In this document: one piece after another, positions 27,301 through 39,160 of the stretch | Layout: each line of letters opens with the position of its first letter | How positions within the stretch are numbered: the stretch's first letter is position 1 | The notes under the pieces: generated by a model | What the model was told of the DNA's origin: nothing | Seen by the model: the letters and a program-made list of their open reading frames with translations, nothing else | Databases searched by the model: none | Origin: Dipetalonema caudispina | Taxonomy: Eukaryota; Nematoda; Chromadorea; Rhabditida; Onchocercidae | Assembly (NCBI GenBank): GCA_013365325.1 | Contig: JABVXV010000305.1 | Span: 1-64,000, forward strand | Direction of reading: 5' to 3' | DNA length: 64,000 nt | Position numbers and translations under genes: made by a program

Positions 27301-28952
27301 CCGTAAAAGATTTGTCCAGGTACCATTATGCTCTGGCCAAGCGATTCCAACGTGAAGAACTGTGATAATAATACTCAAAGCTCTGCTTACTGCCATGTTT
27401 GTAAAATTTAGCTTCAAAAGAGCAGGAGCAACAAAGACTGCTGAAAAAGAAGTAGTGGTAAAATAATCATAAAAAGTGTTACATAAGACCGCTACCTTAA
27501 CTTTCACTGATTGTTAGTATTTGAATTTGGAAACTCATAGTCATCATGTATGTACTACGAGGCTAGAAACTATTACTTTACAAACACTTATTAAGTAAAC
27601 AACTAAGCAGTAAATATAAACTTTATCTACTCGCTCCCTTGCTCTAACTTTTGAATTTTGAAATAGCACTCCTTTGCGGTATTGAGATCATATAGTCTTA
27701 AAGTACGGAAAACTTTCAATATTCCAGAAAATTACCTAAATAAACGTGATACTTGCCAATGCCACTTTCGAGCTCCTTGTCATTGCTGGCTCTTTCCGTT
27801 ATAAATGTTACAGCACGGTTCTGCAAAATCAAAGTTGAGAGATTCTTAGAATATTCTAAAATGAATATATTTAAGGAATATTATCACTCTCAAATTTTCT
27901 GCATGTCAGAAAAGGGGAAGAACCCAAAAGAAATGTTACAAACAAATAATGAGATGGATTTCCAAAACATGAGGGACACAAAAAATTAATTAAACTAACC
28001 AACAATTTGTTGAATTTGTTTTCATCAGCATTACGTAAACAAAAAAGAAGCAGCTTTGTTTTCAAAAGGTCGTCGTTGTCGAAACGTTTTGTTAAGCCGC
28101 CAATGATGAATTCAAATGCATCGTTTGAAATTTCAGTGAACAAAACTGGAAAATTTTTTTTACGATGCTTCTTATCAATAAAAGATAAATTTACTGAAGA
28201 AGTACCTTTTTCAGTAGAACTGTCTGAAGAAGATGCTTTCAGGAAAAGTTGATGTATCAGTGTCCAGACCTCGTCTGATGGATGTGTTTTTACACTAAAA
28301 TAATGAATCTCAATAACTGACCAGCTCAGAGATGAAAAATTTTTTAAAATCTTGTACGTTCTGTAAATCCAAAATATAGAGAGGCTTAACTGGTAACATA
28401 TGTAAGAGATAAACAAAAAGTAAGATTTTATCACATAATACTCAATCTATAGGATAATAATTATGGTGAAAACTTACAGCCGTTCTAGTATAGGAACAGC
28501 TTCCATGGCACGATTCCATTTCATATAAAATCGTAATTCAGTAATCTATAAAAAAAACTGAAGTTTTACAGAAAACTTGAATGGTTTCACTTAATTTTTT
28601 ATTACTTTGCTTATAATGTTCAAATTAGTCGACCAGCATTATGGAAATTTCTCTCTGCGGTATACTTTAGTATTCCTAAAAAGAAAAGCAAGCCAATACT
28701 TCTCAGTAAACTTCTGAGCTTTCTTCCGGATACTTCTTATCTTAGCTGCCGGATATAAGCCGCACCTAATTTGCATATGTACAAATGGAGCTTCTGAAAG
28801 TATGTAGTACGCCTACAAAGACTTACATCGCACAACAATAAATCGAAATCAGGATACAGTGAAGCCAATCGACAATGCGCTTTCCCGACCGCGTAATCGT
28901 GCTCTTCTGCTAAGCAACGATCCAAGTGCTCTTTAGCTGATAATTCCATCAT
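24312..28952 (-). CDS. ints-10: Integrator complex subunit 10 (INTS10)
   Basis: Subunit of the nuclear Integrator complex, which acts with RNA polymerase II in snRNA 3' processing and transcription attenuation. Sixteen exons join in phase: 28952-28827, 28545-28478, 28360-28000, 27820-27736, 27440-27302, 27200-27033, 26921-26797, 26595-26429, 26322-26284, 26220-26041, 25901-25758, 25497-25441, 25197-25123, 24986-24867, 24760-24633, 24480-24312. They give 716 residues against 710 in human INTS10. Order-preserving matches: AVGKAHCRLASLYPDFDLL near the N-terminus (human AAKAWLITARSLYPADFNI); a basic block TPSKKTKLKERKEE in the middle; VLYFQLACAHCLDRSWPDAC (human ALIQLATCHFALGEYRMTC); KYISNIAILEEL (human NYVTNIDMLEEF); and the C-terminal region around SVRGTKDG to ENKEAVLKML. 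The protein is all-helical and repeat-like, as expected. The 39-nt exon at 26322-26284 and the exact start of the 27200 exon are the least certain parts. Confidence 0.87.
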
Positions 28953-29738
28953 CCAATTCCTAAGCTAACTACGTTTACTAAACAAACATTGTAACCTATT
29001 CGACAACTGATATAATCCCAGAAATTAACATAAAATGCGAATCAAATAAAGCACGAAATAACGGGAAAATGATTACAACTACGTCTATTCTTTTACCTGC
29101 ATTTCTAGATTTCATTCATTTCTCTTTCGAGTAAGAAGCTGGAAATGAAAAGAAAGGGAGGGGGAGAGAGAGAGAAAGAAAGCAGGGAGAGAGGTCAAAT
29201 ATAATTTTGAAAAAACCAGGAATCATCCCCGTATAACCATTCCCGAACACAATGTCCATCTCTCATCCATTTCGCTACTTAACAATCTCTGTCTTTCTCA
29301 AAATTCTATGCTATATTTATCCGCAATAAGAATTGAAGGCGGAGAAGTATAATGATTGCTTCGGGGTCATCACATTTTAACCCCAGGTGTTACTACGTTT
29401 CCGAGACCTGAGATGTGTGCTTCTCCTTCGGATTGACCTTTGGTGATTCATTTAACAAGACTGAACGTTTAGTTGAAATAATGACGGTTTTTCTCCTATG
29501 CTTGAATTATTTCATCTTTGCTTCCTATATGGTTGGTGTTTGAAACTCTTCTAAATTTGTTTATAGATTCGAGAGTCCGGAATTCTGCTGAATTACACAA
29601 AGCTTGTAACACTTTGGATTTCGAAAACAATACGATTTTTATTGTGAAGGATATTTTCATGAGCATTCTCATAATGATTAGCAAACAATGAAGATATGCA
29701 ACAGTTTTTAAATTACTAATTCAAAAATACAACAAGTA
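28953..29738. other. intergenic region with GA-rich tract
   Basis: Lies upstream of INTS10 and downstream of the nlp-3-like gene, both on the minus strand. Contains a purine tract (GGGAGAGAGAGAGAAAG) at about 29157-29195. No coding signal. Confidence 0.6.
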
Positions 29739-29744
29739 TTTATT
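29739..29744 (-). terminator. poly(A) signal of the nlp-3-like gene
   Basis: AATAAA on the minus strand, 49 nt beyond the stop codon at 29793. Confidence 0.6.
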
Positions 29745-29792
29745 TCGATATGAATAAATGTCAAAGATCACGGAAACGGTACCAAACAGAGG

Positions 29793-30373
29793 CTATAGTA
29801 TCGGTGCTGATCGTTTACCCAACGATTGACCGGCCAATGCATCGAAATATCGTTTCGGTAATTCACGAGAACTGTCAAACCGTCTCCTTCTGCTGTCTGA
29901 ATCGGAGAATGGATCGATTATGCCGAAATTCCGCTGTAATACTGATAGTTTTCAGTAAATTTCTTAACCTTTTTGCCCTTTTTGGCTACCCTACCTTTGG
30001 GTGTTTCTGTGTTGAAATACCAATTTTAATTAGAGAGAAGTGAAATTACTTGACTATTATCTACCCCCTTAAATTCATAAATTTGGAACTGAAGAATAAA
30101 TCCTGAAAAGTGCTTTAAAGTGAAAATTTGGTTTCTTATTATATTTTTAAATTTTAAACAAATAAGGGAAGAGTAGGGTCGAAATACTTTAGATGAAATT
30201 TTTTTCAAAAAAAGGAATGTAGTTTAGCATATATACGAAAGACTAACCATGTACAAATCACCTTTATTATAATCGATATAATTTCTTCGATGTGAAATAT
30301 ATTGGGATTCAATACGATAAGCTAGCAATATCATACCCCATGTAAAAGTCCATAAATACATCGCTTTCATCAT
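29793..30373 (-). CDS. nlp-3: NLP-3-like neuropeptide precursor
   Basis: Three exons in phase: 30373-30262, 30102-30065 and 29933-29793, encoding 96 residues. Residues 1-22 form a signal peptide with core YLWTFTWGMILLAY. The last exon carries dibasic sites RRRR (65-68), KR (77-78) and KR (90-91). Between the last two lies YFDALAGQSLG (79-89), whose C-terminal Gly is the amide donor, so the product would be an amidated 10-residue peptide. The C. elegans nlp-3 gene encodes YFDSLAGQSLG, a one-residue difference, together with two NPFLDS-type peptides. Here the segment before RRRR reads IIDPFSDSDS, which looks like one such copy that has lost its amidation Gly. The acidic segment FDSSRELP separates the two. 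The peptide call is secure; the middle exon (GFILQFQIYEFKG) rests only on splice sites and phase. Expected to be released from neurons. Confidence 0.85.
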
Positions 30374-33300
30374 TGTTGTTCACTAATTTTTCGTTTTTTT
30401 TTTTTTCTTTTTTTTTCACTGGTGAATACTTTGGCTGTCGAGATTCACGTAATGTCTTTACTTGTTGCTAAGCAAATAAAAGTGAAATATTCTGACGTGG
30501 TAGATTGTTTTCCAAATTGCGTGCGTGAATGACGTGAAGATAACCACAAATTAGAAATAGCCTTATAAATAAAAGACAAAATCGAAGAATAGTAATTTGA
30601 AAAGTAATTGTTAATTAAAGCTTCAATTTGAAATACTTCACATTTTTCATCTATCATAGCCCAAAAAAGCAACAATGAGATCAACATTCCGAATAATGCA
30701 ACTAGGTTGATGAAGATTGGTGAAGTACTAAGAGATTCACAATATTCAATTCTTTTTGGTATCTATTGAGGAAAAATGATTTCGATTATGTAGTGCGCTT
30801 GTAATTGATCATTGCATCCCAAATATTCGGCTATACTTTCTAGAGTTGGAACAGAATGGTAAACGGAAGAAACCAAGTTGAATTAAAAAAGCGGAACGAA
30901 ATGAGGAGTGTTTAGATCCTAAATTTTGAGAAAGTTTTTACAATTTCGTAGCAAGTACCCCCCCCCCCCCTACATTTTGTTCCGTTTTGTTTAAGTAGTA
31001 TTATCCTCCAGAAATAAATCATTTCCCTCCCCAGAATTTATACCGATATTATCAACCTTCATTTCTTCATTTTCTAAAATACAATGTAACACCAGGAACA
31101 AAGAAATGAAAATTTTGGTACAAAAAATATTAAAGCAATAAATGTTGAAATGAACATTATTAGTGATAGAAATCTTAAACTGAAATAGCTATAGTTTAGT
31201 TTAAATATAGATCTAACATTGAAATGACCGTTATTCACCATATATTTCACCTTACTTGATGAAGAAATCTGATATGCCATTAAAGTTTACTAATAGCTTA
31301 TTAACAGGCAACCAGAAATAAGTCCCAGAAGTTAGCGAAACGCTGACCAGTAGTAAAGGAAAGTGATGCAATTTGAATCATTGAAAATCGAAGCACCATA
31401 GGATTAGCGAGTTGGTGGTTAATCCTCCCTCGGGAAGGCGATCGATTTAGATATTGTGAGGAAACGACTTGTTCATACAAATATGAATTAAATAGGAATT
31501 TCAAGTAGTTTGGATTCTTACGAATGAATGAAACCTCAAGTGCCATACAGTGGTGATATGCTTAAAACGGGTACCGTATGATATGCTATTAACTATTTGA
31601 AAAATGTTAAATTTCCAATCCTGAGATGCATTTATCACATTCCAATCACTGAAACAAAGGGATAAGGATTCTGGTTATCAGAAATATGATAATGAAGAAG
31701 TGAACAATAAAATTTATTAAAGGAATAGTAAATATAATGATTATAGTGAAGTGTCGCAGCTAAGCTAATATTTAAACGAAATAGTTAACATGTCAGTCAT
31801 GCTTTCTTCTCAGCCTATCGTCTTATTAACTAATTGGATATTTAATTGGTTGCTTGGATGGAAATAAAATCGAATTTATATATAAGAATTAAATTTTATC
31901 CGTGAAAAGGTAAGAGAAAAACTTAAAGCTTGAAAATTTACGAATTAAAACATACATTGAAAATGAAGATTTATGATTCACTAAATTAGAAAAATATGGA
32001 AAAATTAAAACAAGAATGAAAATTAAAAAAATTGATAGGCTGAGAGCATCGCCTGGATTTTAAATCTTTGTTTTACGTAAATAAAGAGATTGGAAGTTAG
32101 AAAGCAGGAAGTTTAAAAGCGTTAAGCCGTATTTTCTTTTTTTTTTTTTTTTTTACAAGTTTCTTTAAACGACATATTAATTCAATTATTCTTGAAAATA
32201 TCCCTTCTTGTTTGTTCTGTTTTGGAATTGTAATTTTCATCTCATATCGAATTTGAAATTAGACATTACAGATATAACTGAAATGCAAATTTAATAATCG
32301 TTTTATGCTCACGTAAATCATTCACATAATATGTAATATAACATTTTCGTCCTTTGCACAATTTTCGATTAGTAGTTCTTAGATAAATATTAATATATAG
32401 TGCATACTCAATTATAAATTTATTTTTGTACCTTTTTTTTCAAAAAAAAAAAAAGGAAAAATAAGTGTGAAAAATATAATTATAAAACAAAAAAAAAAAA
32501 GGATGCATTATGAGTTGTTGTAGTTTGGTTTTGAAGTTGTGCAAAATTTTGTAAACATGAAATTGATGTGAAAATAAGGGTTTTACCGCATGATTGCAGT
32601 TGCAACTGTTTTGCATAGAAGAGACTGAGAAAGAGGTAATAAAGAAACGAAGAAATCTGCAGGTAAAAATTGTCTAGTTTGCTATCACTAACGGGTAATT
32701 AGTGAACTCGTTATCTGCAACAAGAAATGTCTACTAATTACTGCTGCTTTGCCAAATTCTACAACTAGATCTAGTTCCAATAAAAAAGAAGAGCGCATTT
32801 GTCAACTTATTTACATAGCTGCTAGTTAATCTGCTAACAAATTTTCTAAACAATCAAATTTTACCAACTGCAAAGAAAAAAATAAAGAAAACTTTAGTCT
32901 TTTTTAGTTAAAAAATAACAGTAGCAGAAATAATATATGTGTCAGATAAAACTCTATAACAGTAATTAAAAACGGATATTGCTAGTGACTTGTCATTATC
33001 AATGCATCATGGCAAAATTTACCAGATTGATGAGATCAGTCGTCTTGTTGCATTGAACTCGATATAATTGTATTCTCAGAGAATTGAATTTCATTAAAAT
33101 TTTTGCATTAAAAGTATGGGTTTATTTTGCTTTGAATGCAGAAAAAAGAGAAAAAGTAATCTAAAATAAGCTATAAATTTAGAAAAAACTAATGTGGTGC
33201 ATTAAATTTCTGTTCTGTTTCTATTAAATTCTGCTAAATCATAGTAAAAAAAAATTAGTGAAGTATAAAAGAGAAAAATCTTCAGAATGACTGAAGCAAG

Positions 33301-34900
33301 TTCTGCTACCGATAGTTTATTTTGGGAAACCATGAAAGGATCACTAACTAGTGTTTTAGATTATATCAGTGATAATGAGGCTTAGCTATTGAATGATGTA
33401 ATGAGAGTTGACTTTAGTACTGATTCACTTTTCAATTTTAGCATTTGAGTGCTGCTTTTTTTCAACTATCAAAATTTTCAATGAGATTACCCTTATACAA
33501 GCTTACAGTTCGGCCTAGTTTTTTAATATTCTATTTCTATACGGGCTATTAATTATTTTCCTAATATCAGAAAATTTTCATTTCGGAGTGTATTTTTGTT
33601 CAACAATACTTTATTTCATTTTTAGCAAGAGGTAATTGATGACATAACCCATTTCCTTCTCGTCTCGTTAAACTAAGCTGCATTAAGTTTGTTTGAATTA
33701 GTACAAATCACAACCTTTCCATTGGGTTAAAGTTCACAATGGTCAGTTTTACAGGTTGATCAGAATAGTTTTTACTGATATCAATAGCAATGTGTTCTTT
33801 GTTACTTTACTTGCATCCTATTTTTACCGTAGTAAATTTATGTTTTATAATCTGTAGAATAAAGATTATTTTCAGTTCAAATCTTATCTAAGAGGACCGA
33901 AGCGAATATTTCTGCAAATACTTTTTATTAAGTGTATTATTTTCCTTTGTTCTACACTGTTAATATGTTACCTTTTGTACTTTAGTTTTAAAGAAACAGA
34001 AATTTCAATTGAAATTTGAAAATGAAAGAAAAAAAGTGATCCTTTTACCTTCCTTAAATGATTCTTATCATCGATGAATATATTTCTTTCAAGAAGTTTC
34101 CTTGGTAACAACATGATATCGCTATATCATTTTCTCATATTCGGAAAATGATAACAAATGCTGGAAGATTAACGTTAAAATTAATGATTGTACTTTCGAG
34201 CTTTTTTTTGTCATTTATATTCACAAAGGCATTTCTTTCGAATTAATTTTAAAAGATTTGAATTGTCCTTACAGCTTGAAAACTTTGATTGTACTTCAAA
34301 GATTAAAATCTAAAATAATTTTGTTGAGATTGCTTTGTTCATAAAGAAAAAAAAAAAAACATCAATATATTATCGATTAATATTCATTAGTAAAATCTTA
34401 AAAACAATAAACAGCAAGAAGCATTTAAACATATAAAAGATAACTTAATCAAAAAGGTTGCTTATAGTGCACTAAACATATTTGCAAATAAATGTAGAAG
34501 TTCTTCGATCAGTGAAGTAATTAGTGCCATATAATTTTACTTGCAGTGATTATCGGAGTAAAGTTTGTCATAATGAAATTTTCAAGCAATGAATTAGAAA
34601 GAAAGTTTTGCAAAAAATTTCACTGAGTCATCATGGATTAAATGTTTATAATTACAAAGTAATAGAATGCGTATTAATTAAGGATAATTTAGCTTTTGCT
34701 AAAGATAATTATTTGGTTATCATATTGGAGATGTGATTACTGCATGCCACGACTTCTTGAGAGGATTTCACAAACAAATGCAACATTCGGCCTCCACGCT
34801 ATAAAATGATATTTTGAAAAATTATAGAAACTTAAAAACTTTTAAAAATGAGGATTTAAGCTTTTAAGTCTTTAAAATAAAATGTAAGCTGGAAAGAAGT
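30374..34900. other. AT-rich gene-poor region
   Basis: No gene that I can support firmly. It contains oligo-T tracts near 30390 and 32140, 13 consecutive C at 30958-30970, and long A/T runs near 32430-32500. A minus-strand 81-codon frame at 31546-31301 beginning MALEVSF has no homology I recognise. A short plus-strand frame at 33287-33385 is listed separately. Confidence 0.6.
33287..33385 (+). CDS. possible 32-codon small ORF
   Basis: ATG to TAG frame encoding an acidic, Ser-rich, probably helical peptide (starts MTEASSATDSLFWE, ends DYISDNEA). It differs in composition from the Lys/Phe/Ile-rich chance frames around it. A TATAAAA sequence lies about 20 bp upstream and an ATCTTCAG acceptor-like site directly before the ATG. 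There is no homology that I recognise, and the length is within what chance gives, so it is listed only as a candidate. Confidence 0.15.
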   Translation: MTEASSATDSLFWETMKGSLTSVLDYISDNEA

Positions 34901-34941
34901 GTAAATCATGCAATCACTTTTGAAAAAGCAAAATGTACTGA

Positions 34942-36544
34942 TTAAAGTCGCATTAAAATTATTTCTTGAAGTTTAGTAAAATGAAGGGTAAAACAAAAAA
35001 AAAGTCTGCAACTCAAAACGATACTGATAGAATCTATCTTTTGGATAAAATTATTTTTATTATTTTTATAAGAACACTTACTAATTACGGCATTGAATTT
35101 TGGGACAAAAGCATCGGATGTAATTTCCGGATTAGCAATATTTCGCAGTTTTTTCCGGTATTTTGCTCGTCGATTTTTGAACCATACCTAAATCAAAATT
35201 TATTTCAAAAACTTGAATTTCGTTCATCTGATCCTGTTGTTCAGTAGTTTCATGTAAAACAATAGAACCAATAGTAGCAATACAATAGGAGAGGGAAAAC
35301 AACAAATTTTTTTTTTTTTTTTGGGAGATAAAATATGATTTATTATTCGAATATTTGAATTTTTTTTTGCAGTTAATAAATCTCAAAATATCTTTCGTCC
35401 TTGCTTCGAAAATCTTTGATATGTATTAAATGGATGAAGGGTCAGTGGAAGGTCGTTGAAGTGATTAGACAAATTACAGTTGTATTCGACGGATAGAGGA
35501 TACTTGAGTGGTTGTGAAAAGGATGTTATCCGACCACATCTGTCCATCACATCACCGACAGAAGCTTAGATTTATTTGCTTAATACAGTAATTCATTGGT
35601 AAATATCATCATCATCATCATCAACAGCTGCAAGTTCGAGCTACACTAATGATTCATCAAGTCAACAGACATAAATTTACACTAATTTAACCAATTTTTC
35701 ACATCCATATGTGACTATGGAAAATATTGGGAAGATATCAATGCAGAAATATTATAATTTCTAGCATTTTATACAAAAAAAAAAAAAAAAGAAAAAAAAA
35801 CGATGTAAACTAATACCAAAATTTTTTGTAATTTCTACTTAATATAAATGAAGAAGTAATAATTTTTATATTATTTCCAAGATAATTAAAGATTTAAATT
35901 TAAGAAGACCTGAATGCGCATTTCTGGTAATTGTGTTTCCAAAGCGAGCTTCATCCTCGCATCGATTTTTGGATACTGACATTTTTGGAATGCATTTTCG
36001 AGTAGCGACAATTGTTCATCAGTAAATGAAGTTCGTTTACGAGGTACCTTATTGTTTTTTGCATCATCTAATATAAATTCAAATATAGTTAATTTGGCAA
36101 AATTGACTTTCAATTACTGAATATCTTTATTGTTAAATTAAATATTGATATGCTAATAATAACCCTTGCATATAATTGTTAAAAGAGAACAAACCAAAAG
36201 AGTTGTTGAAAAAAAAAGTAAAATGTAAAATGATACTTGAAAATGATAAAAGACAAAAGGCAAGAGTTGCATTAACTAGAACTAGGAGTAATTAACGCTA
36301 ATACTAAGTGACTTGTGGATCAGTCTTATAACTTCATATGTTAGTTATTATGGTAGTTAATCATTTCGTTAATGAGAAGTGCAATAATTAATGTGCAGGA
36401 AAAGCTACCTCTTGAACAGCAACTTTTCTCGAATACAGTGTTACAGTATGTTGCAGTAGTTGTAGCAGTAGTAGTAGCAGTTGTTGTTGTTTTTGATAAA
36501 GATCCATAAGGAAAGAAAGTAAGTTTGAACGGTTCGATCTTCAT
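34942..36544 (-). CDS. paired-like homeodomain protein with Lys50
   Basis: Sequence-specific transcription factor. Exons 36544-36409, 36067-35910 and from 35187; phases agree. The first exon encodes MKIEPFKLTFFPYGS and a Thr/Ala run. The homeodomain spans residues 53-112: RKRTSFTDEQLSLLENAF for helix 1, then LETQLPEMRIQ, and after the intron VWFKNRRAKYRKK for helix 3. The intron falls exactly between homeodomain positions 46 and 47, the classic site in paired-class genes. Position 50 is Lys, as in Otx, Pitx and Goosecoid, which prefer TAATCC-type sites. RKRTSFT and TQLPEMRIQV also resemble Mix/Sebox-type domains (which have Gln50), so I cannot assign an orthologue. The 3' end is uncertain. 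The third exon either runs to the stop at 34942 (179 residues, hydrophobic end) or, more likely, splices at the GTAAGT donor just below 35082 to an exon I did not find. No paired box or OAR motif is visible. Confidence 0.85.
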
Positions 36545-37323
36545 CAATAGCAATCAATTAATTACCATGGTGATCATTAGAAGAGTTGATTGAACACGCC
36601 CATGGTCTTTACCCTTCAAAGTTTACATATGTGGGCAAGATCTTTTTGTTGACACAGGAATACAATGAAATCCCAGTGGTTATATCCCTTATGGATACTT
36701 CAAGCAAATGATTGGATTTTCATAATGTGGTATAATTAGGGGATCATCAGTCAGAAATAACTTGACTAGTCAAGATTATGTTAACTAAACATGAAATAAA
36801 TTAAATTTGGGACGCATTCTCAACAAGTGCTACTTGTACAAACAAGTTCGTAGTTCAATGATCATCAGAAGACATGGAAAATTCAGGTTTCTTGATTGTA
36901 GAAATTAGTTTAAGCTATCCTTTCTTAATTAAAATTCCCACGATATAACCGCTCTTAATATTTGTGTTTTTCCTTCCCGTTGTATACTGTAGGAAGCTTA
37001 CAAAAAGATATTTTTAAAAGGAATACAACTATTGAAACAACGTGTAAATATGAAAAAGGATCGGAAGAGATTATTAAATATTCCGACATAATTACTCTAT
37101 AACAGATAATACAGAACAAACAATCCTTGTTTTGTATCTCCAGCATTAGCATGCTTTATTGATTTGGCCAGCCCCAAGTTCCCTATTTTTTCCGAAACAT
37201 TCAGGACTCAAAACGGTTTATCATTTCCAAAGAATAACTTGATGCTTATTTAATGTCTTATACTGGCAATACTTTTGGATTTATTTCCCGGGTTGCTTGC
37301 AAGGTATCATAACAGCTGCTATG

Positions 37324-37400
37324 ACATCTATGAACAGTTTGTTCATAGATATCAGTGCCGTACCTGCCAGTAATACGAAACTTGGCAGGAAAGGTATTTG
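37324..37400. repeat. two adjacent small hairpins
   Basis: ATCTATGAACA pairs perfectly with TGTTCATAGAT across a 3-nt loop. Just to the right, CCTGCCAG pairs with CTTGGCAGG across about 10 nt. Function unknown. Confidence 0.5.
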
Positions 37401-37986
37401 TTGAAGTCAATGTCTCTTGATCTTTTAAGTTTCTGCAGTTTTAATGGATAATCGAATTTTGGTATGATTATGAACTTCGAATTAAAATTTCTGGAATAGT
37501 CTTTTTTGAGTCTTTTTGAGGAGAGTGAAGCTTCTGTTACCCAAATCTTTTCTGTTGTAATCCTTTCAAATGGATTGGAAATTGAAATTAGATAGTGAAA
37601 TTGGATATGAATAGTGTACCAGTGAAATTGGGAAGTTATGAACTATATCCAGATCATGAATCATTGATCTAATGAATCGGGAGAACATCAGGAAAGAGAG
37701 CAATAAAGAAATTAAAGTTTACTTAAATTTTTTTATTACCCTCTTTTCTGATACCCATTTGTATTCTGGAACAAAAGTTTTTCATCAATTGATGTGATGA
37801 AAGTTGCTTCGTAATATTTTTATAACTTCAAGTTTCCAAAACATATTTTATTTCAAAGGATTACAACAATTGGGAATATTATAAGGTTATGTGAAATGTG
37901 AAAATGTGCTTTGATAATCGCTGCACTGCTTCTTCAACATATTCATTTGTTGGTTCATTCGTAAATAGTACTAATGCTAAGTATAC

Positions 37987-37997
<11 letters not shown>

Positions 37998-38041
<44 letters not shown>
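37998..38041. repeat. (TA)n microsatellite
   Basis: About 22 uninterrupted TA units. Confidence 0.95.
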
Positions 38042-38045
<4 letters not shown>

Positions 38046-38987
38046 GATTAGTATGTATCTTACCAAATGATCAAAAATTTTAAGATGAAATTCATTTTCG
38101 AAGTGTAAATGATGATTAAATGGGTTTGATTGATTTCTATTGATTTCGAATATCTTTTAAAAAACTGATTCTATAAGCAATAATTTATTTTCAGACAGGA
38201 TTAACGAATTGCGGCATAATTTAACAACAAAGAATTTTAATTGAGTGCACAAATAGTTTCTTTCATCTTCAAAATGAAGAGTGAAGCCTTTGTAATCAAA
38301 ATACAAACATATTAGCAGTAATGAAATGCAAACGATCTGTCTGCAACTTTGAAATCATATGAAATCGATCATCGGGATGTACATATGTGGTAAAGATCCA
38401 GGAAACGGAAATTTTGACGTTCGATCGCATTTTAATACCATCAAAGATATCGTATCAAATATGCGATAACAGTCTTCGCAATGATATATTATTATTCATG
38501 TATTATTAACATCATTTTATTAAAAACAAATGTAAAAAGTAAAGGAAGCAAGATCAGACGGTAATATACAACCTTTTAGTTCCTTAGGTGCTTATGTAAA
38601 ATTATCCTTTACATTACTACAGGTAACAACCAACGATTAATTTATAGCTTAAGTAATTTTTAATGTAATTAAAAATTAAATCCTATCACTTTATTACGCT
38701 TCATTCTGTTGCTTGAAAATATTTTCATTCTTTTATCATCAAAATTCATTTCGCAACTTGCTACTTAATAAAATACCTATAAGAAAAGATCATTCTGAAG
38801 TTACAATATATGAATTGTATTGTTATCAAATGATGAAAATAAGTGATACGTGACACGTGACATGTATATCTCATTATAATTCTGGAAAATGATACGAATG
38901 AAATTGTGTCGTTAATTAGAAAGTAATCAAAAATCAAAGAAAATGGAAGAAACTCTGTAAAAGTACAATTTCCGATGTGCAAAATAT

Positions 38988-39056
38988 ATGTATGTATGTA
39001 TGTGTATGTGTGTGTGTGTATGTGTGTGTGTATGTGTGTGTGTGCGTGTGTGTGTT
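38988..39056. repeat. (TG)n/(TATG)n microsatellite
   Basis: TATG units followed by TG repeats, ending about 100 bp before the start codon of the giant receptor gene. Confidence 0.9.
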
Positions 39057-39160
39057 GTATAACAGGTGAACACTGATAATGATTTAAATTATTGCATTAA
39101 ATGTCATTTCTTCTTCAGTGAGTACCTTTCAAGAAGTGAAAGTTTCCACCTTCTAATGGT

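Larger units (their letters stand above)
36600..39150. other. intergenic region with hairpins and microsatellites
   Basis: Between the homeobox gene (-) and the giant receptor gene (+), whose 5' ends face each other, so the promoters of both should lie here. Contains two small inverted repeats at about 37324-37400, (TA)n at 37998-38041 and (TG)n at about 38988-39056. No coding signal. Confidence 0.6.

Noticed and set aside
31301..31546. 81-codon ATG frame on the minus strand
   Set aside because: No homology and no splice continuation; composition is not convincingly coding.
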